Notes: generated by a model not told the origin, from the sequence alone. Shown: positions 8,181 to 14,961, counted from the stretch's first letter. The stretch: 20,264 nucleotides of DNA from JACCTH01 sp050741915 (GCA_050741915.1 JBOGEX010000052.1:1-20264), one strand, 5' to 3'. Numbers and translations are program-made.

Positions 8181-8287
8181 GATTGCCCCGCCACCTCAAT
8201 GGCGCCTGTTAATCCAATGTAACCGGATCGCGGTACTTGAAACCGAGACCGTTAAGGGGAAATTACAAGCGTGTCGGCAGGGCCGCC

Positions 8288-8313
8288 ACCCGAGCCGTCG
8301 GGTCTTTCGACCC
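8288..8313 (-). terminator. Overlapping alternative hairpins downstream of clpX
   Basis: ACCCGA-GCCG-TCGGGT (8288-8303) and GGGTC-TTTC-GACCC (8300-8313) are two perfect small hairpins that share bases 8300-8303, so they exclude each other. They lie 7-32 bases past the clpX stop on the minus strand. There is no T-tract. They may end clpX transcription, or they may act in the leader of the surface-protein gene downstream. The call is tentative. Confidence 0.35.
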
Positions 8314-8319
8314 AAATGT

Positions 8320-9579
8320 CTAAGCGGAGCGCTCCCGCAAAACGTCGGGAAGTGGAATCAGGGTGGGGTTGGTCTTGTTCCGGACCGCCTCGGCGTCCAC
8401 CACCACCCGCCCGACGTCAGATCTGGAGGGCATGTCATACATGGTGTTGAGGAGTATTTCCTCGAGGATTGCTCGCAGACCTCGGGCGCCAGTCCCCCGC
8501 TTGATGGCCAGCTCGGAGATCTCGGCCAGGGCCTCCTCCTGGAAGACCAGCTCCACCCCGTCCATCTCCAGCATTCGGGCGTACTGCTTGGTCAGGGCGT
8601 TCTTGGGTTCGGTGAGGATGCGACCGAGCTGCTCCCGGTCGAGATCCTCGACGGTGGCTACCACCGGCAGCCGGCCGATGAACTCCGGGATGAGGCCGTA
8701 CTTGATGAGATCCTCCGGCATGACCTGAGACAAGAGCTCGGCAGCCCGAATGTCATGCCGGGACCGCACCTCGGCCCCGAATCCGACCTGCTTCTTGCCG
8801 ATTCGAGCCGACACGATGTCATCGAGTCCGGCGAAAGCACCTCCGCAAATGAACAGCACGTTGGAGGTGTCGATCTGTATGAACTCCTGGTGAGGATGCT
8901 TGCGACCTCCCTGGGGAGGAACCGATGCCACGGTTCCCTCCAGAATTTTCAGTAACGCCTGCTGTACCCCCTCCCCTGACACATCCCGAGTGATGGATGG
9001 GTTCTCGGCCTTGCGGGCGATCTTGTCGATCTCATCGATATAGATGATCCCCTGCTCGGCACGCTTGACGTCGAAATCGGCGGCTTGAATCAGCTTGAGG
9101 AGGATGTTCTCGACATCCTCACCGACATAACCAGCCTCTGTCAGGGCGGTGGCATCGGCGATAGCGAACGGCACGTTCAATTGCCGGGCGAGAGTCTGCG
9201 CCAGCAACGTCTTTCCGCAACCCGTGGGACCGATCAGGATGATGTTTGACTTCTGCAACTCGACGTCGTCGCGTCGATGCTCGCCGGAGCGAATACGCTT
9301 GTAGTGGTTGTAGACCGCGACGGCCAGCTTCCGCTTGGCGTGGTCCTGGCCGACGACGTAGTCATCGAGATACGTGGAGATCTCGATCGGCTTTGGGAGC
9401 TCGGTGAAGCTGACTTCGGGAGTGGAGGAAAACTCCTCCTCGATGATCTCGTTGCAGAGGTCTATGCACTCGTCGCAGATGTAGACGCCGGGGCCGGCGA
9501 TCAGCTTTTTGACCTGCTTTTGAGACTTGGCACAGAAGCTGCATTTGAGCAGGTCCACCCCGTCGCCGAACTTCGCCAT
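8320..9579 (-). CDS. clpX: ATP-dependent Clp protease ATP-binding subunit ClpX
   Basis: ClpX is a hexameric AAA+ unfoldase that feeds substrates into ClpP. The 419-residue product has an N-terminal zinc-binding domain (Cys13, Cys16, Cys35, Cys38), Walker A GPTGCGKT (residues 117-124), Walker B IIYIDEIDKIA, and sensor and arginine-finger regions in the usual order. The ClpP-docking loop reads QVGFGAEV, a VGF variant of the canonical IGF tripeptide. The ATG at 9579 is preferred over the adjoining TTG because a GAGGAGGG ribosome-binding site lies four bases upstream. It follows clpP by 26 bases in the tig-clpP-clpX cluster. Confidence 0.97.
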   Translation of the reverse strand: MAKFGDGVDLLKCSFCAKSQKQVKKLIAGPGVYICDECIDLCNEIIEEEFSSTPEVSFTELPKPIEISTYLDDYVVGQDHAKRKLAVAVYNHYKRIRSGEHRRDDVELQKSNIILIGPTGCGKTLLAQTLARQLNVPFAIADATALTEAGYVGEDVENILLKLIQAADFDVKRAEQGIIYIDEIDKIARKAENPSITRDVSGEGVQQALLKILEGTVASVPPQGGRKHPHQEFIQIDTSNVLFICGGAFAGLDDIVSARIGKKQVGFGAEVRSRHDIRAAELLSQVMPEDLIKYGLIPEFIGRLPVVATVEDLDREQLGRILTEPKNALTKQYARMLEMDGVELVFQEEALAEISELAIKRGTGARGLRAILEEILLNTMYDMPSRSDVGRVVVDAEAVRNKTNPTLIPLPDVLRERSA

Positions 9580-9605
9580 CAAACCCTCCTCAGTGGCAGG
9601 TCCTC

Positions 9606-10217
9606 CTAGTTGGAGGCTACCGCAGACAGCTCGCGACGCGTGAGAATTGAATCGACCACTCCATAGGTGACGGCGTCTTCGGCCACCATCCAGTAGTCCC
9701 GCTCGGTGTCCTGAGACACCTTTTCATAGGTTTGCCCGGTGTGGTCGGCCAAAATCCGGTTGAGCTGTTCCCGCATTTGCACGATCAATCGGGCCTGGAT
9801 CTCAATGTCGCTGGCCTGTCCCTGGGTTCCACCATGAGGCTGGTGAAGCATCACTCGGGCATGGGGCAAAGCGAAGCGCTTCCCGGGTGTCCCGCCGGCG
9901 AGGATCACGGCGGCAGCGGAGGCAGCCATCCCCATGCAGACGGTATTCACATCGGGTTTGATGTACTGCATCGTGTCGTAGATGGCAAAGAGTGAGGTGA
10001 TCGATCCACCGGGCGAATTGATATAGAGGAATACGTCTTTGTCGGGATCGTCGCTTTCGAGATGAAGGAGCTGGGCCATGATCAGATTGGCGATGGTGTC
10101 GTCGATAGGCGTACCGAGGAAGATGATCCGGTCCTTCAGCAGCCGGCTGTAGATATCGAAGTACCGTTCGCCACGGCTCGTTTGCTCAAAAACGGTTGGG
10201 ATCACATAATTCTTCAC
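9606..10217 (-). CDS. clpP: ATP-dependent Clp protease proteolytic subunit ClpP
   Basis: ClpP is the serine protease core of the ClpXP machine. The 203-residue product begins at a GTG (VKNYVIPTVFEQTSRGER) with a strong GAGGAGG at 10224-10230, six bases upstream. A longer in-frame ATG at 10250 would lie inside tig and is disfavoured. The catalytic triad is visible as Ser100 (GMAAS), His125 (MLHQPHGG) and Asp174 (DTERDYW). One base separates it from the tig stop, and its ribosome-binding site sits in the last tig codons, so translation is probably coupled. Actinobacteria often carry two clpP genes; only one is seen in this window. Confidence 0.97.
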   Translation of the reverse strand: MKNYVIPTVFEQTSRGERYFDIYSRLLKDRIIFLGTPIDDTIANLIMAQLLHLESDDPDKDVFLYINSPGGSITSLFAIYDTMQYIKPDVNTVCMGMAASAAAVILAGGTPGKRFALPHARVMLHQPHGGTQGQASDIEIQARLIVQMREQLNRILADHTGQTYEKVSQDTERDYWMVAEDAVTYGVVDSILTRRELSAVASN

Positions 10218-10218
10218 T

Positions 10219-11604
10219 TCAGGCCTCCTCTGCGACGATCTCGGCCTCAACCACTTCCTCTTCCAACGGAAGAGCTTCCACTTCCGCTATTTCAGCCATC
10301 TCGGTGCCGAGTTCGACCGGATTGCCTTCTGCGTCGACAGTCTTGGCCCCGCCGAGAACCGCTGCAAGGGCCTTGTTACGAAGGATATCACCAGCCATTG
10401 ACAAGGCCCGCGCACCCTCGGTCATCGCCTTGATCACCCCCTCAGGGTCGTCGCTCATCGTCGCCAGAGCATTGATCTCTGCGGTTAACTCCTCGGGGGT
10501 TACCTCTATCCCCTCGGCCTTGGCCACCGCTTCCAAGGCCAAACGGGTTTTGAGGCTTTTCTCGGCTTGCGATCGCAGGTCGGCTTCGAGGTCGGGACCG
10601 TCGATCCCGGTTGCCTCCATGTAATCCTGGAGAGTGATGTCGTTGCTCTCGAGCCGATGACTGAAGCGGTGGAGAAGGTCGGCCATCTCCGCCCGAAGCA
10701 GCGGTTCGGGTATTTCGACCTGGGTTTCGTCGGCGAGAAGGTCGAGGGCGGTCGCTCTCAGTTCGCGAGCCGCGGCCAAACGCTTGGTACGTGCCAGGCG
10801 AAGGCGCAACTCGGCTTCCAGCTCGTCAACGCTCTCGAACTCGGTGACCTCTTGGACCCATTCGTCATCGACATTGGGCAATACTTTGGATTTCACCTCA
10901 TTGACCTTGATCGTGAACCAGGCCTCGATGCCGGCCCGCTCTCCGAAGCCCTCGGGCAGCTTGCTCATGAAGGTGACGACATCACCTGCCGACTTGCCCA
11001 AGAGCTCTTCGTCACTTCCTTCCACGAGCAGTCCCGAGCCCACCTCGTACAACAACTCCTCGGCGTTGGTTTCTGCAAGCGCGGTCTCGCCCTCAGTGGC
11101 GGTTATGTCGACCGAAACGAAGTCCCCGTGCCCAGCAGGGCGGTCGACTGTCTCGAGGGCCGCAAACTGATTCCTCATTCTCTCGATGCTTTCGTGGACG
11201 TCGTCTTCGGTTAGCTCGGGACTCGAGACCACGATCTCACGGCCCCGGAAGTCCGGAACAGTTTCGAGGGCCGGCCAGAGAGTCACTCGAACCTCTGCTT
11301 CGACCCCCCCGTCAACTTCGTTCATGCTCTCGAGGTGGGGGTTCACGACGGGTGAAAGATCCTCGTTCTCCAGGATTGACTGGAGACGCTGTGGAATCAG
11401 ATCGTCGATTGCCTCAGAGCGGAGCCGAGCCGAACCCACGGCCGCTTCGACCACTGGCCGGGGCGCCTTGCCGGGTCTAAATCCGGCCAGTTTCAAGTCC
11501 TTCGAAAGGCGCCGAGCGGCGGCGGATTTGGCGGCGTCGATGTCGGCGTCGCTCAAGTTCACGACTACGAGTCGTTCGAAGGGACCGACCTCCCGCACCG
11601 TCAT
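10219..11604 (-). CDS. tig: Trigger factor, ribosome-associated chaperone and prolyl isomerase
   Basis: Trigger factor binds nascent chains at the ribosome exit tunnel. The 461-residue product has the ribosome-binding signature GFRPGKAP near residue 43, a FKBP-type domain (GDFVSVDITATEGE through GLLVEGSDEELLGKSAGD), a helical C-terminal substrate domain and a very acidic tail of about 30 residues. The ATG at 11604 is chosen over the ATG at 11610 because GAGAGG ends six bases before it but abuts the other. Longer in-frame starts would run into tRNA-His. It lies just upstream of clpP and clpX, a common gene order, and just downstream of two tRNA genes on the same strand. Confidence 0.95.
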   Translation of the reverse strand: MTVREVGPFERLVVVNLSDADIDAAKSAAARRLSKDLKLAGFRPGKAPRPVVEAAVGSARLRSEAIDDLIPQRLQSILENEDLSPVVNPHLESMNEVDGGVEAEVRVTLWPALETVPDFRGREIVVSSPELTEDDVHESIERMRNQFAALETVDRPAGHGDFVSVDITATEGETALAETNAEELLYEVGSGLLVEGSDEELLGKSAGDVVTFMSKLPEGFGERAGIEAWFTIKVNEVKSKVLPNVDDEWVQEVTEFESVDELEAELRLRLARTKRLAAARELRATALDLLADETQVEIPEPLLRAEMADLLHRFSHRLESNDITLQDYMEATGIDGPDLEADLRSQAEKSLKTRLALEAVAKAEGIEVTPEELTAEINALATMSDDPEGVIKAMTEGARALSMAGDILRNKALAAVLGGAKTVDAEGNPVELGTEMAEIAEVEALPLEEEVVEAEIVAEEA

Positions 11605-11652
11605 TTGCATCCTCTCGCTTGTCGTCGGATATTCTCCCGACAATCGGGAGGG

Positions 11653-11730
11653 TGGGGTGACCGAGGGGACTCGAACCCCCGACCTCCAGGGCCACAACCT
11701 GGCGCTCTAACCACCTGAGCTACGGCCACC
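11653..11730 (-). tRNA. tRNA-His (GTG), CCA encoded
   Basis: The acceptor GTGGCCG pairs with CGGTCAC. The anticodon stem CCAGG/CCTGG encloses the loop TTGTGGC, giving anticodon GTG. The T arm GGGGG-TTCGAGT-CCCCT is standard. The extra 5' G (-1) opposite C73, the identity mark of tRNA-His, is present, and a 3' CCA is encoded. It lies 48 bases upstream of tig. Confidence 0.97.
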
Positions 11731-11759
11731 ATGCCTGAATTCCTGCCGACCTCGCCGGG

Positions 11760-11832
11760 TGCCCCCGGGAGGATTCGAACCCCCGACCAAGAGCTTAGAA
11801 GGCTCCTGCTCTGTCCTCTGAGCTACGGGGGC
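11760..11832 (-). tRNA. tRNA-Arg (TCT)
   Basis: The acceptor GCCCCCG pairs with CGGGGGC. The anticodon loop CTTCTAA gives TCT, the T loop is TTCGAAT, and the discriminator is A. CCA is not encoded (CCC follows). It is 29 bases upstream of tRNA-His on the same strand, so co-transcription is likely. Confidence 0.97.
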
Positions 11833-11847
11833 GCCGTGGTCGCATCA

Positions 11848-11853
11848 ATTCTA
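11848..11853 (-). promoter_or_regulatory. Probable -10 box for the tRNA-Arg/tRNA-His transcript
   Basis: On the minus strand TAGAAT lies 15 bases before the first base of tRNA-Arg, within normal range of a -10 box. A matching -35 is not obvious. Confidence 0.35.
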
Positions 11854-11906
11854 AAGCCGAGGCGAGTGACCGATGGCGACGGGCCTCACTAACACGAACC
11901 CTGGGT

Positions 11907-11933
11907 TGTAGAGGTTGTTCTACAACCTCTACA
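11907..11933 (-). terminator. Perfect 12-bp inverted repeat downstream of tRNA-Gly
   Basis: TGTAGAGGTTGT (11907-11918) and its exact complement (11922-11933) flank a three-base loop. It begins 22 bases past the 3' end of tRNA-Gly on the minus strand and upstream of the tRNA-Arg promoter region. A terminator separating the two tRNA units is the simplest reading. It lacks a T-tract, and an operator role is possible. Confidence 0.5.
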
Positions 11934-11954
11934 GCCCACAGAACGACAAAGCTC

Positions 11955-12027
<73 letters not shown>

Positions 12028-12030
12028 CAG

Positions 12031-12050
12031 GCCGCAAGTTTACCGGCGGC
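12031..12050 (-). terminator. Hairpin after the anti-sigma gene
   Basis: GCCGC (12031-12035) and GCGGC (12046-12050) flank a ten-base loop directly beyond the stop at 12053. The stem is short and has no T-tract. It sits between the regulator gene and tRNA-Gly, where a terminator would be expected. Confidence 0.35.
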
Positions 12051-12052
12051 TG

Positions 12053-12802
12053 TCAGTCGAGAGACTCGGCGATCCGAAGCGACTCCTCCAGTCCCAGGGC
12101 GGATTCGATTCGATAGGTGACGCCGTTCGACATCCACACGAGGACGTTCCCAGTCAGTCGGATCTCGTCATTAGCGATCAGTCCGTCGGGGTTCTCAAAA
12201 AAGACGGTGTGGGGCGCCCCCGACAGGAAATAACCCATCGCCCCGCTGACCCGAACAGGTTCAATCTGGGTCGCCTCTGATGCCTCCTTGATGAGCAATT
12301 GCTCGTCGACCCTTGCCGCAAACTGGATCAGGAGGAGACCGATCCCGGTGTCGAAAACCTCCGGCAGATCTTTGGACTCGCTCCAGATCATCGCCACCTG
12401 CTGCCCGCCGCCCCATCTCAAGAGCTGAACCGAGTCCGGAGCCTCAAGAGCCTGGGGCCGGCGGAGATCGAACCCGACTGCTTCCTCGGCTTCGACGAAT
12501 GACGTCTCGATGCCACCGACCAATGTGGTTGGGGGCCTGAGAGGCGCCGAAGGTTCGGACATCTCAATTCGAATTCCACTGACCCGAAGCAGCCAGGCGA
12601 AGGCTGCTTGACCGGGTGTCGTGAACGAGAAAAGGAGGATGGCGAGCCCAGCGGCGGCCAGGACCAACCATCGTCGAGTGCCAGTTGGCGCGGCCGTAGT
12701 CCGACTCGCCACCTTGGCGGCAAGGTCCGGACCACGAGGCCAATCGATCGCGGTGGCCAGCGACCGAAGCGCCGTCTGAATGCGCTCGTCAGTCCAGTTC
12801 AT
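12053..12802 (-). CDS. Membrane-anchored regulator, probable anti-sigma factor of the adjacent ECF sigma
   Basis: The 249-residue product has a cytoplasmic N-terminal segment (about 1-43), one membrane helix (about 45-61, WLVLAAAGLAILLFSF) and an extracytoplasmic domain of about 180 residues ending in GLEESLRIAESL. The ATG at 12802 overlaps the sigma-factor stop as ATGA, so the pair is translationally coupled. Topology and coupling are the classic layout of a sigma/anti-sigma pair. The cytoplasmic part has no Cys or His and so lacks the zinc anti-sigma HxxxCxxC motif. The outer domain resembles the extracytoplasmic domains of sigma-linked regulators (DUF4367-like or RseB-like), a recollection not tested here. 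Binding to the sigma factor is inferred. Confidence 0.75.
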   Translation of the reverse strand: MNWTDERIQTALRSLATAIDWPRGPDLAAKVASRTTAAPTGTRRWLVLAAAGLAILLFSFTTPGQAAFAWLLRVSGIRIEMSEPSAPLRPPTTLVGGIETSFVEAEEAVGFDLRRPQALEAPDSVQLLRWGGGQQVAMIWSESKDLPEVFDTGIGLLLIQFAARVDEQLLIKEASEATQIEPVRVSGAMGYFLSGAPHTVFFENPDGLIANDEIRLTGNVLVWMSNGVTYRIESALGLEESLRIAESLD

Positions 12803-13365
12803 TGCTCGAACCCTGCCAGGCTCACTCGGAGGCGATCCATCGCCCGACTGGTCCTCGACTTCACAGTTCCGGACGGAATCCGAAGCAGGTTGGCTGTCGC
12901 CGCCTCGGAAAGCCCGAGTAAGAATCGACACTCGACGACCACGCGCAGCTTCTGGGGGAGGTCTTCGACCGCGGTGAGTACGACATCTCGTTTCTCAGCT
13001 TCGACGACCATCGCTTCGGGAGATGGGGCCGCATCTCCCGAAGCGCTGGCGACCTTGAGCGTGAGCCGATCACGGCGGTCGGTGCTCCGTAGACGATTGA
13101 GAGCTTCATTGCGCACTATCCGCAGGATCCAGGGACGGAAGTCTGCCCCCGATCGAAATCGATTGAGAGCACGAAAAGCTTTCACGAAGGCGTCCTGGAC
13201 GACATCATCGACCTCGTTGTGGCGGCGAAGAACGAGGTAGGCAACACGACGGGCGATGTCTTGATGGGCGCGGACCAGTTCCCCATACGCCCCCGGGTCT
13301 CCCTTCTTTGCCGACTCGATCAACAGGCTTTCAGCCAGTGGACGGCCCTCCACTTGCTCGCTCAC
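12799..13365 (-). CDS. ECF-type RNA polymerase sigma factor
   Basis: The 188-residue product contains sigma region 2 (AYGELVRAHQDIARRVAYLV, then NEVDDVVQDAFVKAFR and FRPWILRIVRNEALNRLR) and region 4 with a helix-turn-helix (GLSEAATANLLRIPSGTVKSR). These recognise the -10 and -35 elements of target promoters. The GTG at 13365 is favoured because a promoter-like GGAAC-N15-GGTGTAA ends at 13373, placing the transcript start almost exactly at this codon (leaderless). The frame is open up to 13464, but that start would lie upstream of the promoter and coincide with the divergent gene. A GTG at 13353 is another possibility. It is coupled to the membrane regulator by a four-base overlap. Confidence 0.9.
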   Translation of the reverse strand: MSEQVEGRPLAESLLIESAKKGDPGAYGELVRAHQDIARRVAYLVLRRHNEVDDVVQDAFVKAFRALNRFRSGADFRPWILRIVRNEALNRLRSTDRRDRLTLKVASASGDAAPSPEAMVVEAEKRDVVLTAVEDLPQKLRVVVECRFLLGLSEAATANLLRIPSGTVKSRTSRAMDRLRVSLAGFEQ

Positions 13366-13372
13366 TCGTCCA

Positions 13373-13399
13373 TTACACCGCTCGGAACTGAATCGTTCC
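13373..13399 (-). promoter_or_regulatory. Predicted ECF promoter of the sigma/anti-sigma operon
   Basis: On the minus strand GGAAC (13399-13395) is followed after exactly 15 bases by GGTGTAA (13379-13373). GGAAC is the classic ECF -35 core. The predicted start falls at about 13366, one base from the GTG start. The -35 also forms one arm of an inverted repeat, CGGAAC-N6-GTTCCG (13383-13400). Confidence 0.65.
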
Positions 13400-13404
13400 G
13401 CCTG

Positions 13405-13431
13405 GGAACCACTTTGGCTCTCGCGGTGTAA
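13405..13431 (+). promoter_or_regulatory. Predicted ECF promoter of the YtkA-like/cytochrome pair
   Basis: On the plus strand GGAAC (13405-13409) is followed after exactly 15 bases by GGTGTAA (13425-13431). Both elements and the spacing are identical to those of the divergent sigma promoter. The predicted start is near 13438, leaving a leader of about 25 bases with AAGGGAG before the ATG at 13464. Confidence 0.65.
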
Positions 13432-13463
13432 GCACAATGTTGAGCCGAAGAAGGGAGCAAACA

Positions 13464-13967
13464 ATGGCTCGAGCTCGATTGTTAGTACTGATGACGGTGG
13501 CTCTGTTGGCCATCCCCGTGTCCGCCCTCGCTGGAGGGTGGGCTCTCACCTCCTTCGATGAGCTGCCCTCCGAGTTCGAGGCGGGCGCCAGCTACGACTT
13601 GACCTACACGGTCCTGCAACACGGCGTGAACCCCGTGGACGTTGGACAAAGCGAGGTTCGCGTCATCGGGGCCGACAGAGAGGTCACGACGTTTGCCGCC
13701 GCCCGGCTCTCGGAAAGAGGGCGGTACCAGGTGACGGTCACCTTCCCCGAATCTGGCCTCTGGACCTGGGAGGTATCTCAGGGCGACTTTGGAACCCATC
13801 CGATGGGACCGATTTCCGTCAGTCCTGGCGCGGCCGCCGCGTTGATGAGTTCGCCTTTGGCCTGGCTGCTTCCTCTCGCTCTGGCGATCACGATCGGTTT
13901 GATCGCGGTGCAGATCGTGACTCTGACCCGCCAGCGCCGTCGGCCTCAGCCAATCAGTGCGGAGTGA
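13464..13967 (+). CDS. Exported membrane-anchored YtkA/FixH-like beta-domain protein
   Basis: The ATG at 13464 has AAGGGAG upstream and begins a signal peptide (MARARLLVLM, hydrophobic core, cleavage near ALA-GGW). The 167-residue product has a single extracytoplasmic domain (about 25-125) of beta-strand character with TYTVLQHGVNPVDVG and YQVTVTFPESGLWTWEV. A C-terminal membrane helix (about 132-153) and a short basic cytoplasmic tail follow. The layout resembles YtkA-like or FixH-like domains found near copper and cytochrome-oxidase genes; this is by pattern only, and the ligand is unknown. It overlaps the next gene, a c-type cytochrome, by 11 bases. It is transcribed divergently from the sigma factor through a matching promoter. 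Confidence 0.75.
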   Translation: MARARLLVLMTVALLAIPVSALAGGWALTSFDELPSEFEAGASYDLTYTVLQHGVNPVDVGQSEVRVIGADREVTTFAAARLSERGRYQVTVTFPESGLWTWEVSQGDFGTHPMGPISVSPGAAAALMSSPLAWLLPLALAITIGLIAVQIVTLTRQRRRPQPISAE

Positions 13968-14353
13968 GCTGATCCGACTTTGGTTGACGGTGGCCCTCGC
14001 CATAGTTTTGGCGATCGCCACCGTCTCCTTATCACTCGACTCCCCCAGCCGCGGCCGAAGGTGCACAGTCTCGAGGAGAGTTGCTTTTTCTCTCCAAGGG
14101 TTGCACCGGCTGTCACAGCATCCAGGGTCTGGCGACCACCGGACAGATCGGACCCGATCTGAGGTCTGTCGGCGAAACGGCTGGTGAACGAGTGGAGGGC
14201 TTATCGGCCGAGGAATACATTGCTCAGTCGCTCTCGACGCCGGCGGCCTTCTATGTGCCTGGATTTGGTCCCACGATCGCTGAGATGCCCGATCTCAATC
14301 TCACCGATACCGAGATCGACGCTTTGGTCGACTTCCTGTTGGAGGAGCGTTGA
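13957..14353 (+). CDS. Small monohaem c-type cytochrome, reading frame split by an apparent frameshift
   Basis: From a GTG at 13957, frame 1 encodes a signal peptide or membrane anchor (RSELIRLWLTVALAIVLAIA and on to SLSLDS). The haem domain is in the next frame: AAAEGAQSRGELLFLSKG, the haem motif CTGCH, and a likely axial Met in IAEMPDLNL, ending at 14353. Removing one base from the five-C run at 14042-14046 joins them cleanly as SLDSPAAAEGAQ. An internal TTG at 14081 could start the haem domain alone, but c-type cytochromes must be exported for haem attachment. The options are a sequencing error, a real mutation or a programmed +1 shift. The gene overlaps its upstream neighbour and probably shares its promoter. 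The role is electron transfer at the outer membrane face. Confidence 0.75.
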
Positions 14354-14354
14354 A

Positions 14355-14377
14355 GGCGGCCAGTAAACTGAGCCGCC
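14355..14377 (+). terminator. Stable hairpin between the cytochrome gene and tRNA-Pro
   Basis: GGCGGCCAGT (14355-14364) pairs with ACTG and GCCGCC (14367-14377) around an AA loop with one bulged A. It gives a ten-pair stem that starts one base after the cytochrome stop codon and ends one base before tRNA-Pro. The position suggests termination of the YtkA-like/cytochrome transcript or a processing site for the tRNA 5' end. Confidence 0.5.
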
Positions 14378-14451
14378 CGGGATGTGGCGCAGCTTGGTAG
14401 CGCGCGGCGTTTGGGACGCTGAGGTCGCCGGTTCGAATCCGGCCATCCCGA
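14378..14451 (+). tRNA. tRNA-Pro (TGG)
   Basis: The acceptor CGGGATG pairs with CATCCCG. The anticodon stem CGGCG/CGCTG holds TTTGGGA, giving TGG, and the T arm is GCCGG-TTCGAAT-CCGGC. CCA is not encoded. It starts 25 bases after the cytochrome stop. Confidence 0.97.
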
Positions 14452-14454
14452 CCC

Positions 14455-14961
14455 CTAAGAGACTGACTTCTCGAAGTAGACGACACCATCGGTGTCAGTT
14501 GCCACCCGTCGGTAACCGGCCTCCATGTAGTAGCGGCAGAGGCGATCGTTCGAGCTGAGACAGTCGAGCCGGACGCGCTGGAGCCCTAGTCCGGCGGCGT
14601 ATTTCTCCGCCCACCGAAGAACGATGGCTCCCACATTCTGGCTACGAAACCGGGGGTGAATCATCAGATCCCGCACATATCCAGCCCGATCCTCCGTCGG
14701 CCACCAGCCCCCGGGGTCCCGTCGCCAGACCGCGATGGATCCAATGACTTGACCCTTGATCTCAGCGATAAAGAGAACGCCTCGGTCGGACCAGTCCGCT
14801 AGCTGTGCTCTGGTCAAGACGTTGGGATTCCAATGGAAGCCGCGGCCCAAGAGGTCGACGGCCACCTGGTCTCTGATCTCGAGAACCGAATCGAAATCCG
14901 CCGGTCCGGCCGGACGAACGTGAGGAATTCCTGTCACACCCAACCGATATGTTCGTCCCAT
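14455..14961 (-). CDS. GNAT-family N-acetyltransferase
   Basis: The 168-residue product has the GNAT fold in order: an N-terminal HVRPAGPADFDSVLEIRD strand-helix, a central strand FIAEIKGQVIGSIAVWR, the acetyl-CoA-binding segment VRDLMIHPRFRSQNVGAIVLRWAE, and the C-terminal CRYYMEAGYRRV element. The substrate cannot be told from sequence. The ATG at 14961 has GGGAG six bases upstream; an in-frame GTG at 14973 is less well supported. Its 3' end faces tRNA-Pro at three bases distance, and its start overlaps the left end of the broken helix-turn-helix gene. Confidence 0.88.
   Translation of the reverse strand: MGRTYRLGVTGIPHVRPAGPADFDSVLEIRDQVAVDLLGRGFHWNPNVLTRAQLADWSDRGVLFIAEIKGQVIGSIAVWRRDPGGWWPTEDRAGYVRDLMIHPRFRSQNVGAIVLRWAEKYAAGLGLQRVRLDCLSSNDRLCRYYMEAGYRRVATDTDGVVYFEKSVS

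Noticed and set aside
11605..11697. Longer start for trigger factor
   Set aside because: The extra codons come from tRNA-His and the spacer; a Shine-Dalgarno supports 11604.
13482..14066. 194-residue minus-strand frame opposite the YtkA-like gene
   Set aside because: Antisense shadow; the plus-strand frame has a promoter, Shine-Dalgarno, signal peptide and membrane anchor.
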